This document shows, one piece after another, positions 23,220 through 34,110 of a DNA stretch of 64,000 bases. Numbering within the stretch: position 1 is the stretch's first letter; the number at the start of each line of letters is the position of its first letter. The translations under genes were made by a program, and so were the position numbers. The stretch lies in assembly GCA_003255025.1 (NCBI GenBank), contig QANY01000011.1, positions 2,338,123 through 2,402,122 on the forward strand, written 5' to 3'. The stretch is from Datisca glomerata (taxonomy: Eukaryota > Streptophyta > Magnoliopsida > Cucurbitales > Datiscaceae). Under the pieces are notes generated by a model. It saw only the letters and a list, made by a program, of their open reading frames with translations, searched no databases and was not told the DNA's origin.

Positions 23220-24982
23220 AATTTTTAAAAAGAATAAATAAAGCAGTGTAAATAAATACTCAATCATTTATGAAAGTATGATGCATGACACAAATACTTA
23301 AATATTTAAAAATCTAAGAAAAACATATTTCTTAAATGATGTTATGATCAACAATGATAACTCGTCTCATCTAAGGACAATGCCCGAGCTACCTCCTATC
23401 GCATCGATACTCTTCTCGTTTGGTTAACGCTTCTCAAGATATCACTACATCTAGCTTAACCAATCACCAATGGTTTTGGTCAACTTAGCCCCATTGACTA
23501 GCTTCTATGGGAGATTCCAATGTGGTTCAGAATAAGTGTTTAACAAATGCATCGACTTTAAAGCTTGCTATGAACTAATAACCCATCTAGGAATGGTCAT
23601 GCTTCACCACTTCATTTACAATCAGTAGCTTCTCAAGAAACTCAATGAATCAAAGTGATATTATTGCCAAGTTTCTCCCACTAAAGAGAGGGCCGCTAGG
23701 GCGGCTCTAAATGATTCTTCGTGCCACTATCAAGTTTGTGTTGGGGACATTGGGAACGTTTCAACGTAAATGACCCTCCCACTTAGTTTGTGGAAAAAAA
23801 TTATTTGTTTTTGCTTTTACAAAAATCATAACTCCTTATAAATTAAAAAAAACAAGTTTTGGAAATTATAATCTTTTATAAAGTTCAAATCACAATTTAA
23901 AAATTATATCTTTTATAAAATCTACATTGTATTTAAAACTTTAACTCATTATAAATTTAAACTACAATGATCCATGTACACGTTATATGGTATTTTGATA
24001 TTGACATATCTCTATTTCTATATAGCATGTTATATGATGATATGAGATTAATAATAAATAACCAATTCAACATTAACCTCTCTATGACTTATTTCTAATT
24101 ACAACCCATAAAAAGAATAATAAATAAATTATAATAATTTAAATACTAGTCTTCATAAAATCTGTAATTGTCTCTTTCTCCTTCAGGTTCGTCCCATTTT
24201 TAAATATTAAATTTCAATTTAAAATTAATTTTTCAACAATTTTTATTTTGATAAATATATTACCAAGTAAATTAATCTATTGATTTATTTTTAAAAATAA
24301 TTTATAAAATAAATTCTAATTAATTAGTGTTGAAGGGTAAAAGTAATTTATAAAATAAATTACTGAATTAAATAAATTTAATTTTTAGGCACAGGATTGG
24401 GCTTGGAATCAAATTTCAAGTCCATGCGAATCATTTGGGTCAAACAACCCTTGTTCCGTCCAACACCCCAATAGGCTCAGTGGGTCCATGCCAGCCCAAG
24501 GCCCAACATGGTCTTATGCACGCTAGGGTTTTCCAAACTCTAAGGTTTCCTAAACCCCAAGGTTTCCTAAACCTTAATTAGGGAACATACGGTGTGGAAA
24601 CCTACGACACCAAGCGGCGACGGCAAGCAGCAGCGGCGTGTGATGTCAAGTGGAGTGCGATGGCGGCGCACGACGAGCGGCGGACGGCGGTGTTAACGGC
24701 AACGTGCGGCGGTTTTCGATCGGGAAGCAAGCCATGACGGATTTACATGAAATTTAATGATACAATACTTGCAAAATTAAAGTACATAAAATCATATGCC
24801 TCAATTTTGGCATGCATCAATTCTAAAATTAAAAATAAACACCTAGAGTCAATCGATCGGGATCCATTGATAAAATACATTCAAACATACTTTGAATTTA
24901 CCATACAAAAAATATATGTCAATATCATAATATACATCCATTCATACGTCTAATCACAGAATATGCTTAATCAAGAACCTTA
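23220..24982 (-). other. Long untranslated leader of the copia element
   Basis: About 1.8 kb separate the primer-binding site from the gag start. Near 24595-24720 it holds a GC-rich block full of cggcg and gcggc, unusual in this AT-rich window. The rest is AT-rich and has no gene. Confidence 0.7.
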
Positions 24983-24995
24983 GGCTCTGGTACCA
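24983..24995 (-). promoter_or_regulatory. Primer-binding site of the copia element (initiator tRNA-Met)
   Basis: The minus strand reads tggtaccagagcc two bases inside the 5' LTR. It differs by one base from the usual tggtatcagagc site. Confidence 0.88.
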
Positions 24996-24997
24996 CT

Positions 24998-26809
24998 TGA
25001 TGGATCGGGTTTTAAAAATTGATGAAAATTAATGAACCACGAATGGTTCGTGAATATTTAATCAAATTAAATACGAAACCATTCAATGATTATACATATT
25101 CAGATAAATGTATCGAGAAGAGATAAAAACAATTATACATTTTCTTGTAATGGAGAATTTTTTAATTGGCGGGATCCAATTAATTATCTCACGTTCTTCG
25201 TTCTTGAGATTCGTAGAACTTCAATTCATCTTCACACCAACAACCACTCATAGAATTCAGACGTATCTCGTAAGGATATTGTTAGGAATAGAGTGTGGGC
25301 TCTCTAAACAACTGAGGAAGAAAAAACAATTTTTTTTCTCTTCTTCCTATAGGCTTTTAGCGGCACTATAAGGAGGGGTGAGAGAAACTATTTTCTGCTC
25401 TGTCGAACACTTAGCTTAGCTTAGGATTAGGTTTGTAACCCTTTTATATTAATTACAGAATTTACCCATATACCCCTACATGATAAAACTGAAATTTACC
25501 TTACTTGCACTGTAATCTGTAATTTTACATCTCCCCTAGAGCCAAGACTGTGTCTAAATTCATGAATTCAAATTGATAAATTAAATTGATCATTATCAAT
25601 TAATTAATTTTATTTACTAATCATCCAATAAATAGAAAATAACAAGTTAAATAATTTGAACATTAATTTTGCTCTTCACTAATTTAGTAATGACGCCCAC
25701 CACATATGAGTTCGGGGAAATGTACCTTAGTCCAAAATACATTTTTCGTCCAATTGACGTTGTTTCTCATTTATGTACTTATGAGCTACATCTGAGAGCG
25801 AATGGACCCACATGAATAAAGCTATGAGATTCAAATACCTGGCTAATTTTTCTCCATAAATTCGTGACCTATTTAATCTCAACATAGTACGACTCCACTA
25901 TAGGTTCGATGCCGAATCAACTCTCAATTCATGCGCGCTACATTTTCTGTTGGTCTAACTAAACATTAAATTTCATGGTCCACAAGATATTTATGATGTT
26001 ACCCTTCGTGAATATCAGTAACAAGAGCGGGATATAAAATTACAATTTTATCCCTCTAGTTATTATTTCATTAACTCATTTATTGACTGTGAATAAGAAA
26101 GATGAATCAGTGAAGTGTCTCGTACAGTTCACAATGTCTTATTCAATGACTCATGTCATCGACTACCAAGCCCGGTTTATTTAGTCATACACATGAATCT
26201 AATTGTTACAATTAAGGGTATTTTCGTGATTATTTTAATCTTGAGGTGAATACGAAAGTTACTTGCGATCTTTGATACGCCAAAGGAGTGATTTCGAATT
26301 ATCAGACAATATCTTGGCTCTTGGATCGTGATTCAACTATGTTTGAGTTGCATGATTCACAGATATGGAATTTGTGGTAAGATTGCAATAGCAACAATAT
26401 AACTTTATGCTTCATTGACTCAGAGCTAGATAAATAACTTTGCTCTAAACTAATTTGTTCCTGGTCTATTCAACATGTTCCATAATATGTCTAAGTCAAC
26501 CATTAAAGTCTCCACTTAAGGCCTGAGACCAGCATCCTTTGGTTCAACCTAACAGTCGTAATTAGATTCAATTGTCCAGTCGATCTTAAGACTGCTAATA
26601 ACATTTTGAACTATCTCAAAAGAATTTGTTTGGATGACCGCTCAGTCTTTACTCTTCTTTCATTGACAACAGTTCCAAGACATAAGTATATTATAAACAC
26701 ACTTTAATTAAAAAATTCATTTATTCATAAAATTCACTAATACATAAATTTCATGATTAAATACTCATAAATAGTTATTACACTCTACTTTGTGGACATA
26801 ATTCCAACA
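24998..26809 (-). repeat. 5' LTR of the family-A copia element
   Basis: It is the partner of 17692-19428. The outer end CCAACA (26804-26809) is intact. The inner end is tgatgg rather than tgttgg. About 75 bp more of LTR sequence survive here than in the 3' LTR. Confidence 0.9.
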
Positions 26810-26814
26810 ACATT
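26810..26814 (+). repeat. Right target-site duplication (acatt) of the copia insertion
   Basis: Identical to 17687-17691. After it, gypsy pol text resumes in the same frame. Confidence 0.9.
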
Positions 26815-27240
26815 AGTCTGAACTTCAAATGGGGCAATGTTATTTTCTTTGAAATATGGTATGGAATCAATACTCCTAACTGAGCTAGAAGAGGTATAGT
26901 GGGTACAAACATGATATGAGCAATTAAATTTCATCAAGGAAAAAATATTAACTGCGTTATGTAGGGGAAATTATATTAAAGAAAAATGATGCAATCATAT
27001 GATAAAAAGTTACGTCCCCAGTGTTTTTGAGAAGGAGATTTAGTGTTAAAAAAGATACTCACATATCAAAAAGATTACCATGGAAAATAGACTCCAAATG
27101 ATTAAGGGCCTTTCATAGTCAAGAATGTCTTCTCGTAAGGAGCTCTCATTTTAACAAACATGGATGGAAACAACCCATGTAGTTAATTCTGATGTAGTCA
27201 AGAAATACTTTGCTTTATCGCTCTAAGTACGGGAAAGGCA
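26815..27240 (+). pseudogene. Ty3-gypsy pol remnant, integrase C-terminus (part 2)
   Basis: Joined across the copia insertion, the frame continues the 'ALHGY' end of part 1 with SNGAMLFSLKYGMESILLTE. After frame changes it reads KSYVPSVFEKGDLVLKKIL, then GPFIVKNVFSRKELSF and VNSDVVKKYFAL. These are the hallmarks of the integrase C-terminal region in plant gypsy polyproteins. Stops interrupt it. The coding tail ends near 27240 and passes into untranslated sequence. Confidence 0.85.
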
Positions 27241-27524
27241 AAGTTGGGCAAAAAAAGTTATCTCGAATACTAGAGAAATTCTTATTTCCATTATTTCTTC
27301 ATATTTCTTCATTTAATTTCAAGGCATAATAGAAATTATCACTAATTACACTTGAAACAACTCAGAAGCACAAACTTGATTAAGTGAAAGATAATTGATT
27401 AAAAAAGAGAAAATAAAAGAAAATGAAAAATGCAGTTTGAGGGAGTGGTGAAAATCTAAAAAGTCAACGTAAGAGATTATAGTTAAGCGTGCATAAATCA
27501 ACTCAAAAATCATTTTAATATATT

Positions 27525-28040
27525 TGGTTAAATCGAACCTGAATTGAGTCAATGTTGAAGCATGTGTCTATCTAGATCCATTCTTTTCAAATATCTTCAG
27601 TTAAATCGAACTCAAATTGAATCGATGTCGAAGTCTGTGTCTATTCAGGTTCATTTCTCTTCAAATATCTTCCTTTAAATTGAACTTAAATTGAGTCGAG
27701 GTCGAAGGCTATGCTTATCTAGATATATTTTTTTTCAAATATCTTCGATTGTATCGAACTCAAATTGAGTTGAGGTCGAAGCCCGTGTCTATCTAGGTCC
27801 GTTTCTCTTCAAATATCTTTGGTTAAATTGTACCCGAATTGAGTTGAGGTTTAAACATGTGTCTATCCAACTCCATTTTTTTCTTCAAATATATTCGATT
27901 AAATCGAACCCAAAATAAGTTGAGATCGAAGCTTGTGTATATCCAGGTCCATATTTCTTTTCAAATATCTCTTGTAAAACAAACCTGAATTAATTTGAAG
28001 TCGAAACCTGAGTTTATCTAGGTCCGGTTCACATTTCTGT
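27525..28040 (+). repeat. About 78-bp tandem repeat, seven diverged copies, 3' of gypsy pol
   Basis: Each unit runs through 'ttaaatcgaac', 'aattgagt(c/t)gaggtcgaag', 'tgtgtctatctaggtcc' and 'cttcaaatatctt'. The array lies between the end of pol and a polypurine-like tract at 28161. That is where Tat-type gypsy elements often carry tandem repeats. Confidence 0.88.
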
Positions 28041-28160
28041 CATTTCATAGAGCCCGAATCAATCAAGGTCTCTATTCTCCTTATCCATATAGTCTTTTTT
28101 CATATCAATCAAAATACTTATCAACACTTTTGTATGCCTTCTAAGTCGAGAAGCGTGAAC

Positions 28161-28806
28161 AAATGGGGTTACCTGTAGATACTGTATTTTATCTGATCCA
28201 ATACTTTTTATAAGCACACTTTGTTTATTAGCCCATATACTAACCCAAGTCTATATCTAAGGTTTAGAAAAGAATGCCCAATGTCTAAAAAAAAAAAGAA
28301 AGAGCCCTAGGACTAAAAAAAAAGGCCTAAAGACTAAAATGTAAAAAGAAACCCTAAATTTACCTATAAAAAGGGAGTGGGTATTCACTTGAAGGAGAGG
28401 TTTATGAGAGAGAGAAGGAGATGGGGTTTTTAGAAAGAGAAAGAGAAGATGTTTCTTAGAGTGAGAAGGAGATGGGGTTTTTATTCACTACTTTTTATTT
28501 TTTTCATTTATACTCTTAAGGTATTTCAAATTTCTTTCAGTTTAATTAAAAAAGAAATGTTGTTCATTGTTCTTAATCTTTTAGATTTATATTCCTGCAG
28601 TGTCCATTTGTTCTCTTTTTGTAAGTTAAAAATTTAAAATAAAAATATTTTTTCATTCTTTTTAATTTGTTATACTTATAATCTTGAGTTTTATTTCAAT
28701 AAATCAGTGATTTTATTTTATAAAGCTTCAAAATTTGACAATGAGATAGACGTTGTCGCCAACTCAATTAATAAGAATGAAGATAAAGCTTTTGAGCGTG
28801 TGCAAT
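28161..28806 (+). mobile_element. Putative 3' LTR start of the gypsy element with polypurine tract
   Basis: The tract aaatggggtt (28161-28170) precedes TGTAGATACTG (28174), a plausible LTR start for this element class. A TATA box (tataaaaag, about 28365-28373) lies 190 bp inside. The right end is not fixed: no matching 5' LTR is in the window and the terminal CA could not be chosen confidently. Confidence 0.5.
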
Positions 28807-29456
28807 CAATCCTTTAATTGGTAAAATGTGTATGTACCATGCAAGAAAATACCCCTACGAATATTAAGCTTTCAATCTCGAATTTTTTATAATACCTTCT
28901 ACTAGTAGATTTTTTTGTTAGATGTTTCATTTTGTAATTTAATATCATCATTGTTTTGTGACACTAGTTTAATTAATTACCGTCCATAATTTCTTTCTTA
29001 CTTTTTGAATAACAATGATTGAAAAAAATAAAATAATGTTAACTAGTAGATTATGAAGTTAAAATTAAAAAGATATACTAATACCAAAAATAAAATAATT
29101 AATAAAATAAAATTTTGGGGAGGGGGACGAAATCTGAATTTGTTTCCCCTCCCCATTGGAGCTGCAGCATTAGTTGCATCTTCCTTTTTTGGTTTTAGTT
29201 CTTTTTTTATCTATATATATTGTTTTCTATTTTTTATTTTATATGTATTCATTCCTACACATGTTTTACATATGATTTATACTCTACACATTTTCCCCAC
29301 TTGGTCATTTTACAAGCATTTTTCTTTCTAACTTTTCTTTTATTTATTTATTTTTTCCCTTTTCTTCATAGCTATTTATATTTTTTTTCATTTACTCTTT
29401 ATTCATGTAGCACTACCATTTATCATGTTTAAAATGTGATTCATGTTTCATCCACT
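28807..29456. other. AT-rich spacer, no gene recognised
   Basis: T-rich and A-rich tracts dominate. Its end, around 'catgtttcatccactt' (29442-29457), recurs at 32178 and 32249 beyond the LINE and Pack-MULE, so those elements appear inserted into a locally repeated sequence. Confidence 0.5.
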
Positions 29457-30912
29457 TGAATTGTGCTGCTACTGTTAAATATCTTTGGTTCCTTATCTCT
29501 AATCCTTCTAGTTCCATTTAGAGTAAATGGTGTTATAAAACACCCGATTATGGATGGAATTGTGTTTACTGTCAAGACTGCTCTTGGATTTGGAGGAAGC
29601 TTCTTAAAGTCAGAGAATGGTTTACTACTTTGTGTCAAACCAACATTAGAGATGGTTATGCTATTTCCATTTGAGGTGATCCTTGGCATCAGTTGGGGGT
29701 GTTGTACAATAGGTTTGGTAGAGTTATGATCACTGATATGGGATAGGGCCTTGGTACCAAAGTTAGTAAGGTAATTAGCAAGCGGATGTGGTCTTGGCTT
29801 GTCACCAATACATCATGCCTTAGAGAGATCAAGAAGACTTCATTGAGTATGGATCCTCCTGGTTTGGGTCTTGATGAATGGTTGTTGAAGCCTACCTCAA
29901 ATGGAGTGTTTTCTATTGATTTTGCCTATTGATCTTTAAAGCAGCCTAATAGCAAGGTTATTTGGGGAGACATAACTTGGTTTTGCTATAATATCCCCAA
30001 GCATAGTTTCATCAACAGGCTTGCTTATAGGAATAAACTGACAACTAAGTGTACTTATTGGATGGGGCATTTCTGTTGACTTTGATTGTGTGTTGTGTAT
30101 TAATAGGTTGGAGTCTAGAGAACACTTGCTTTTTTGTCCTTTTGGCCAAGCCATCTGAATTACTATCACTCAATTGTGTAATCTCCAATGTTATAGTGTT
30201 AGTTAAGATCACCAAATTACGTGACTAGCATAGATAACTAGGAGGAAAGACCTTAGGTCCTTAATCCTTAAACTTGCCTTTAATTCTTTTGTGTATAACC
30301 TGTGGATGAAGAGAAACTATAGGATTTCTTAAAGTAAAACTAGAGATACCACTACCCTTATAAAGATTATTGTTAACACTGTTAGGGATAGGACCTGGTC
30401 CCTTGGACCTATTCCTTGGACTCATGCTAATTTCATCCATGTTTATTAATAGGTTGGAGTCTAGAGACCACTTGTTTTTTGTCCTTTTAGCCAAGCCATA
30501 TGGATTACTATCACTCAATTGTGTACTCTCCAATGCTATAGTTTTAGTTGGGATCACATAATTGCGTGACTATCCTAGATAACTAGGAGGAAAGACCTTA
30601 GGTCTTAATCTTTAAACTTTCCTTTAATTCTTTTGTGTATAACCTGTGGATGAAAAGAAACTATAGGATTTCTTAAAGTAAAACTAGAGATACCACTACC
30701 CTTACATTAATATTGTTAAGGATAGGACCTGGTCCCTTAAACCTATTCCTTGGACTCATGCTAATTCCATCATTGTGTATAAGTGGGTCATACCTCCTCA
30801 TATTTTGGAGAAACCTCCTTGAGTTTTGGTTTAGGCTGTTGTTTCTGGGGTATGCCCCTATGCTTTGGTAGTCGTGGTTTCCTTTGATATACTCTTTGCT
30901 TTATAAAAAAAA
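29457..30912 (+). mobile_element. 5'-truncated LINE tail (zf-RVT region) with poly(A)
   Basis: Frames read WRKLLKLREWFTT, then GLGTKVSKVISKRMWSWLV, LDEWLLKPTSNGVFSID and IPKHSFINRLAYRNKLTTK. This is the zinc-binding domain found after the reverse transcriptase of plant L1-type LINEs. The element ends in an A-tract (30905-30912). Reverse transcriptase and endonuclease are absent. Part of the domain is tandemly duplicated (30098-30790). Confidence 0.8.
30098..30790 (+). repeat. 346-bp tandem duplication inside the LINE remnant
   Basis: The phrase 'tattaataggttggagtcta' starts at 30098 and again at 30444. The following 340 bases repeat with few differences, including 'ggaggaaagaccttaggtc' and 'ggataggacctggtccctt'. 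The duplication explains the two near-identical short frames on both strands. Confidence 0.93.
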
Positions 30913-32144
30913 GGCTATAATGCAAGAGACACCCTTACACTTTTAACTTTATACAAAACATACCCATGTACTTTATAATTGGCCATTTAAATCCTAACAC
31001 TTTCTAAAAATCTGTAACATATACCCTTCTCTCACATTTACCGTTTATTAGAAATGGAGAGAGGGACGTTCTTAAGAAAATTAGAAACCCACTCAGAGAA
31101 AACCTTCAGCTTTAGGGAAACCCAACTCAAAGGAGAGAGAGGAAAAACCTTCTTCATCCCTTCACAAGCTCGAAGGAGAGGAAAAACCTTCGTCTTTGAA
31201 GCAAAAAAAAACTTGGTTATTTGTAAGAGATTGTCCCAAAGCTTCAACCTTTGTTTACGACAAACCCAAATATGGTATGCAAGTATCAATGTTGATTTTT
31301 AAGAAATTCTTACAATTATGAAGCAATCTTTGTGCAAATTTTGGTCTCTCTCTCTTCTCTCTCCTCTCTCGCACGACTCGAAGGAAAACTCATCAGTAGT
31401 CAAATAAGTCAACAATTCATTCAATCCCCAGAGAGAGATAAAAATAAACAAACAAATTAAAACAAAATTACATTGGCCATCCTCAAGTTGAAATATATCA
31501 GTATCAATGTATCACGATTAAGATTACATTATGACAAAAACAATCACAGACATACAGAATGAAGCAACGGAACCCCAAGATTTGTAGGCATCTTCAGAAG
31601 CAACAAGAACAATCAAATGGTCATAACTGAGTGACTTCAGCATCCACATTATTCAAAGCCAATTCCTCTTCTGTGTTGATAGTAAGGCCACCTTGTGCTC
31701 TCTTTCTAGGATGAGGAGGTTAGTTTGTAAAATTAGTGTTTTTAGTCGCTCTCTCGTCCTTATTTTTCTTCATCTTCCTTGGTTTTTTAGATGCATTTTG
31801 GTTAGAGGGGTCAGTCATTTCTAGGATTGGTTTCTTCCACTTTTTGCCAGCAAAAATCTCATCAATCTCTTTACCAAGTTTCTTTAGCTTCGAAGAAGGT
31901 TTTGCCTCTCTTTCGAGCTCGTGCATGGATGAAGAAGGTTTTACTTCTCTTTCTTTCGAGCTAAGTGGGTTTCTGTTTTCCTAAGGAGGTCCCTCTCTCC
32001 ATTTCTAATAAATGGTAAACGTGAGAGAAAAGTATGTTTTAAATATTTTTAGAAAGTGTAAGGATTTAAATGATCAATTATAAAAATACAAGGGTATGTT
32101 TTACATAAATTTGAAAGTGCGTGGGTGTTTCTTACATTTTAACC
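30913..32144 (+). mobile_element. Pack-MULE: non-autonomous Mutator-like element with captured gene
   Basis: Terminal inverted repeats of roughly 270-300 bp border a 1.2-kb element (left 30913 to about 31216, right about 31874 to 32144). Left start GGCTATAATG pairs with right (reverse complement) GGTTAAAATG. Long stretches such as 'tttagaaatggagagaggga' orientation pairs are shared. The element has no transposase. It carries a DUF1764-type gene remnant on the minus strand. It sits in the A-tail of the LINE, with A-rich sequence on both sides, so a target duplication cannot be fixed. Confidence 0.8.
31594..31926 (-). pseudogene. Captured DUF1764-family gene, disrupted
   Basis: DUF1764 proteins are small eukaryotic proteins of unknown function with an N-terminal EIDEIFAGK motif, a Lys-rich middle and a C-terminal Cys-rich end. 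Here the minus-strand frame opens MHELEREAKPSSKLKKLGKE, followed by IDEIFAGKKWKKP and a basic KKPRKMKKNKDE stretch. After a stop it continues in the same frame with PRKRAQGGLTINTEEELAL, then, after a second stop, PFDCSCCF and a terminal stop. The two in-frame stops and loss of the usual 'GTPLC' text (VTQL here) indicate a pseudogene. It lacks introns. Its first codons lie inside the right terminal repeat of the Pack-MULE, so part of the gene has become terminal-repeat sequence. Confidence 0.8.
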
Positions 32145-32939
32145 AAAAAAATTATAACAACTTGTATATGCACGTGATTCATGTTTCATCCATTTATATT
32201 TATTTATATAGTACTATCACATTGTCATGTTTAAAATGAGATTTATGTTTCATCCACTTATATTTATAACATCATGTATATACATGTCATCATGCAAGTT
32301 TGAAGAAATAATTTTCTAGCACCTCTAGAATATTAGTTGGGTTAAAAACATTAGAATATAAGAACCCAATTACTACAATGGAGGAGAAAACATAATTTCA
32401 ATTCCAAAAGGTGTTGTTGTGGGTATTTTCCCAACCACCAGCAGCGTGACGACATGTGTTACGCCACACTAAGGTAACCGGTAAAGGGAGGAAAGAAACA
32501 CTAGTGATTGTCCAGGCCATAGCGGTCTTTTGCACGAAATGGTCCTCCCTTGCGACTCAAATGCTAATCGGAGCTAATTTGCCCAACCTCCTTTAGAGGC
32601 ATACTGCAACATACACGTGCTCGATCATAGAGCTAATTCGAATTTTGAGATTCTCCCGTGGAAGCACCAAGACCAGAACGTATGAATTTAAAAAAAATGC
32701 ACAAAAATTGCATAGAATTTATTTTGAGAATAAGTTTTTGTGTTAGAATGATCAACGCCTAAGAGTAACAGACGACAAGGATTGTACACCCAGCCACATT
32801 TATCGAATAAAAGGAAGAAAACAAATTTTCTACAACGTACGACATAAGATCAAAAAATGATAACTGGTGAGGTGCTCCAGCCCACCAGTCAAGATTAAAC
32901 AAAATGTGATGTCTGATGATGTGTGCTATCAACAAGGAG
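32145..32939. other. No gene recognised
   Basis: After the Pack-MULE the sequence holds repeated 'catgtttcatcca' phrases (to about 32300), then mixed-composition DNA. No coding domain or RNA gene was supported. Confidence 0.5.
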
Positions 32940-34110
32940 TGAGGCATGTCGAGCATTTATGCTCGCACATGGGATCAAGGATCTAGCCAGAGTAGGCACG
33001 CCTGACTACATATCAACAATAAGTATTGTCTCAAGCACTCATGCTCGTAGAAGGGATCAAGAATCTGGCCAGAACAGACACGTCTAGTTAGATATCAACA
33101 ACAAGGTGTGATGTCTATCGAGCACTCATGCTCACAGACGGGATCAAGAATATAGCTAGAGCAGTCATGCCTAGCTAGATATCAACAAGGAGTGATGTCT
33201 ACCAAGCATTCGTGCTCCCAAACGGGATCAAAGATCTTGCCAAAGCAGGCACACTGGCTAGATATCAACAACAAGGAGTGATGTCTATCAAGCACTCATG
33301 CTCACAGACAAGATGAAGGATCTAGCTAGAGCATGCACGCCTGACTAGATATCACCAACAAGTGATGTTTTCCGAGCACCTATGCACATAGGCGGGATGA
33401 AGGATCTACCTAGAGCAAGCATGCCTGGCTAGAAAATAATGAGTAATGTTTGTCGAGCACTCACGCTTACAGATGGGACCAATGATCTAGCCAGAGCAGG
33501 CATGCCTGACTAGATATCAACAAGGAGTGATGTCTGTCGAGCACCCACGCTCACAGATGGGACCAAGGTTCTAGCCGGAGCAGGCACGTTTGGCTAGATA
33601 TCAACAACACGTGATGTTTATCGAGCATTCATGCTCGCGGATGAGATTAAGGATCTAGCTAGAGCAGGCATGCTTGACTAGATATCTACAACAAGGAGTG
33701 ATGTTTTCTGATACAATAATACTCATAGACGGGATCAAGGATCTAGCCAGAGCAGACATGTCTGGCTAGATATCAACAACAAGTGATGTCTTTCGAGTAC
33801 TGATTCTAAGACGGGATCAAAGATCTAGCTAGATCAGGCACGCTTGGCTAGATTTTAACAAGAAGTGATGTTTGTCGAGCACTCACAATCAGAAATGGGA
33901 TCAATGATCTAGCCAGAGCAAGCATGTCTGGCTAGATATCAACAACGAGTGATGTCTAGCGAGCACTCATGCTTGCAGACGGGATCAAGGATCTAGCCAG
34001 AGAAGGCACACTTGGCTAGATATCAACAAATGACATTTACCAAGCACGTCAGCTCACAGGCAGGGTCAAGGTTCTAGCTAGGGAAGGCACACTTAAATAG
34101 ACAACCAGGA
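32940..34110 (+). repeat. About 84-bp hairpin-rich tandem array, 14 copies
   Basis: Unit landmarks 'gatcaaggatctagcc' recur at about 32974, 33057, 33142, 33226, 33313, 33398, 33478, 33560, 33645, 33730, 33813, 33898, 33982 and 34064. Each unit has two inverted repeats. One is 'gagcactcatgctc'. The other is the pair ctagccag ... ctggctag around 'agcaggcacgc'. Each is followed by 'atatcaacaac' and 'gtgatgtct'. No open frame. It may be a satellite-like expansion inside an unidentified retroelement. Confidence 0.93.

Larger units (their letters stand above)
17692..26809 (-). mobile_element. Ty1-copia retrotransposon (family A), 9.1 kb, inserted in gypsy pol
   Basis: A structurally complete but coding-dead element lying on the minus strand. 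From right to left its parts are:
- 5' LTR, 24998-26809
- primer-binding site, 24983-24995
- leader of about 1.8 kb
- gag-pol, about 23219-19450
- polypurine tract near 19429-19440
- 3' LTR, 17692-19428
The outer ends are TGTTGG and CCAACA on the plus strand, and a perfect 5-bp duplication (acatt) borders them. Two further family-A LTRs lie in the window (9130-10625 and 57788-58720). The element is older than a recent insertion: the LTRs differ by many substitutions and small indels, and stops break the polyprotein. Confidence 0.92.

Noticed and set aside
31054..31302. Basic 82-residue frame with repeated GKTF motifs
   Set aside because: It lies in the left terminal repeat of the Pack-MULE and its text is repetitive terminal sequence.
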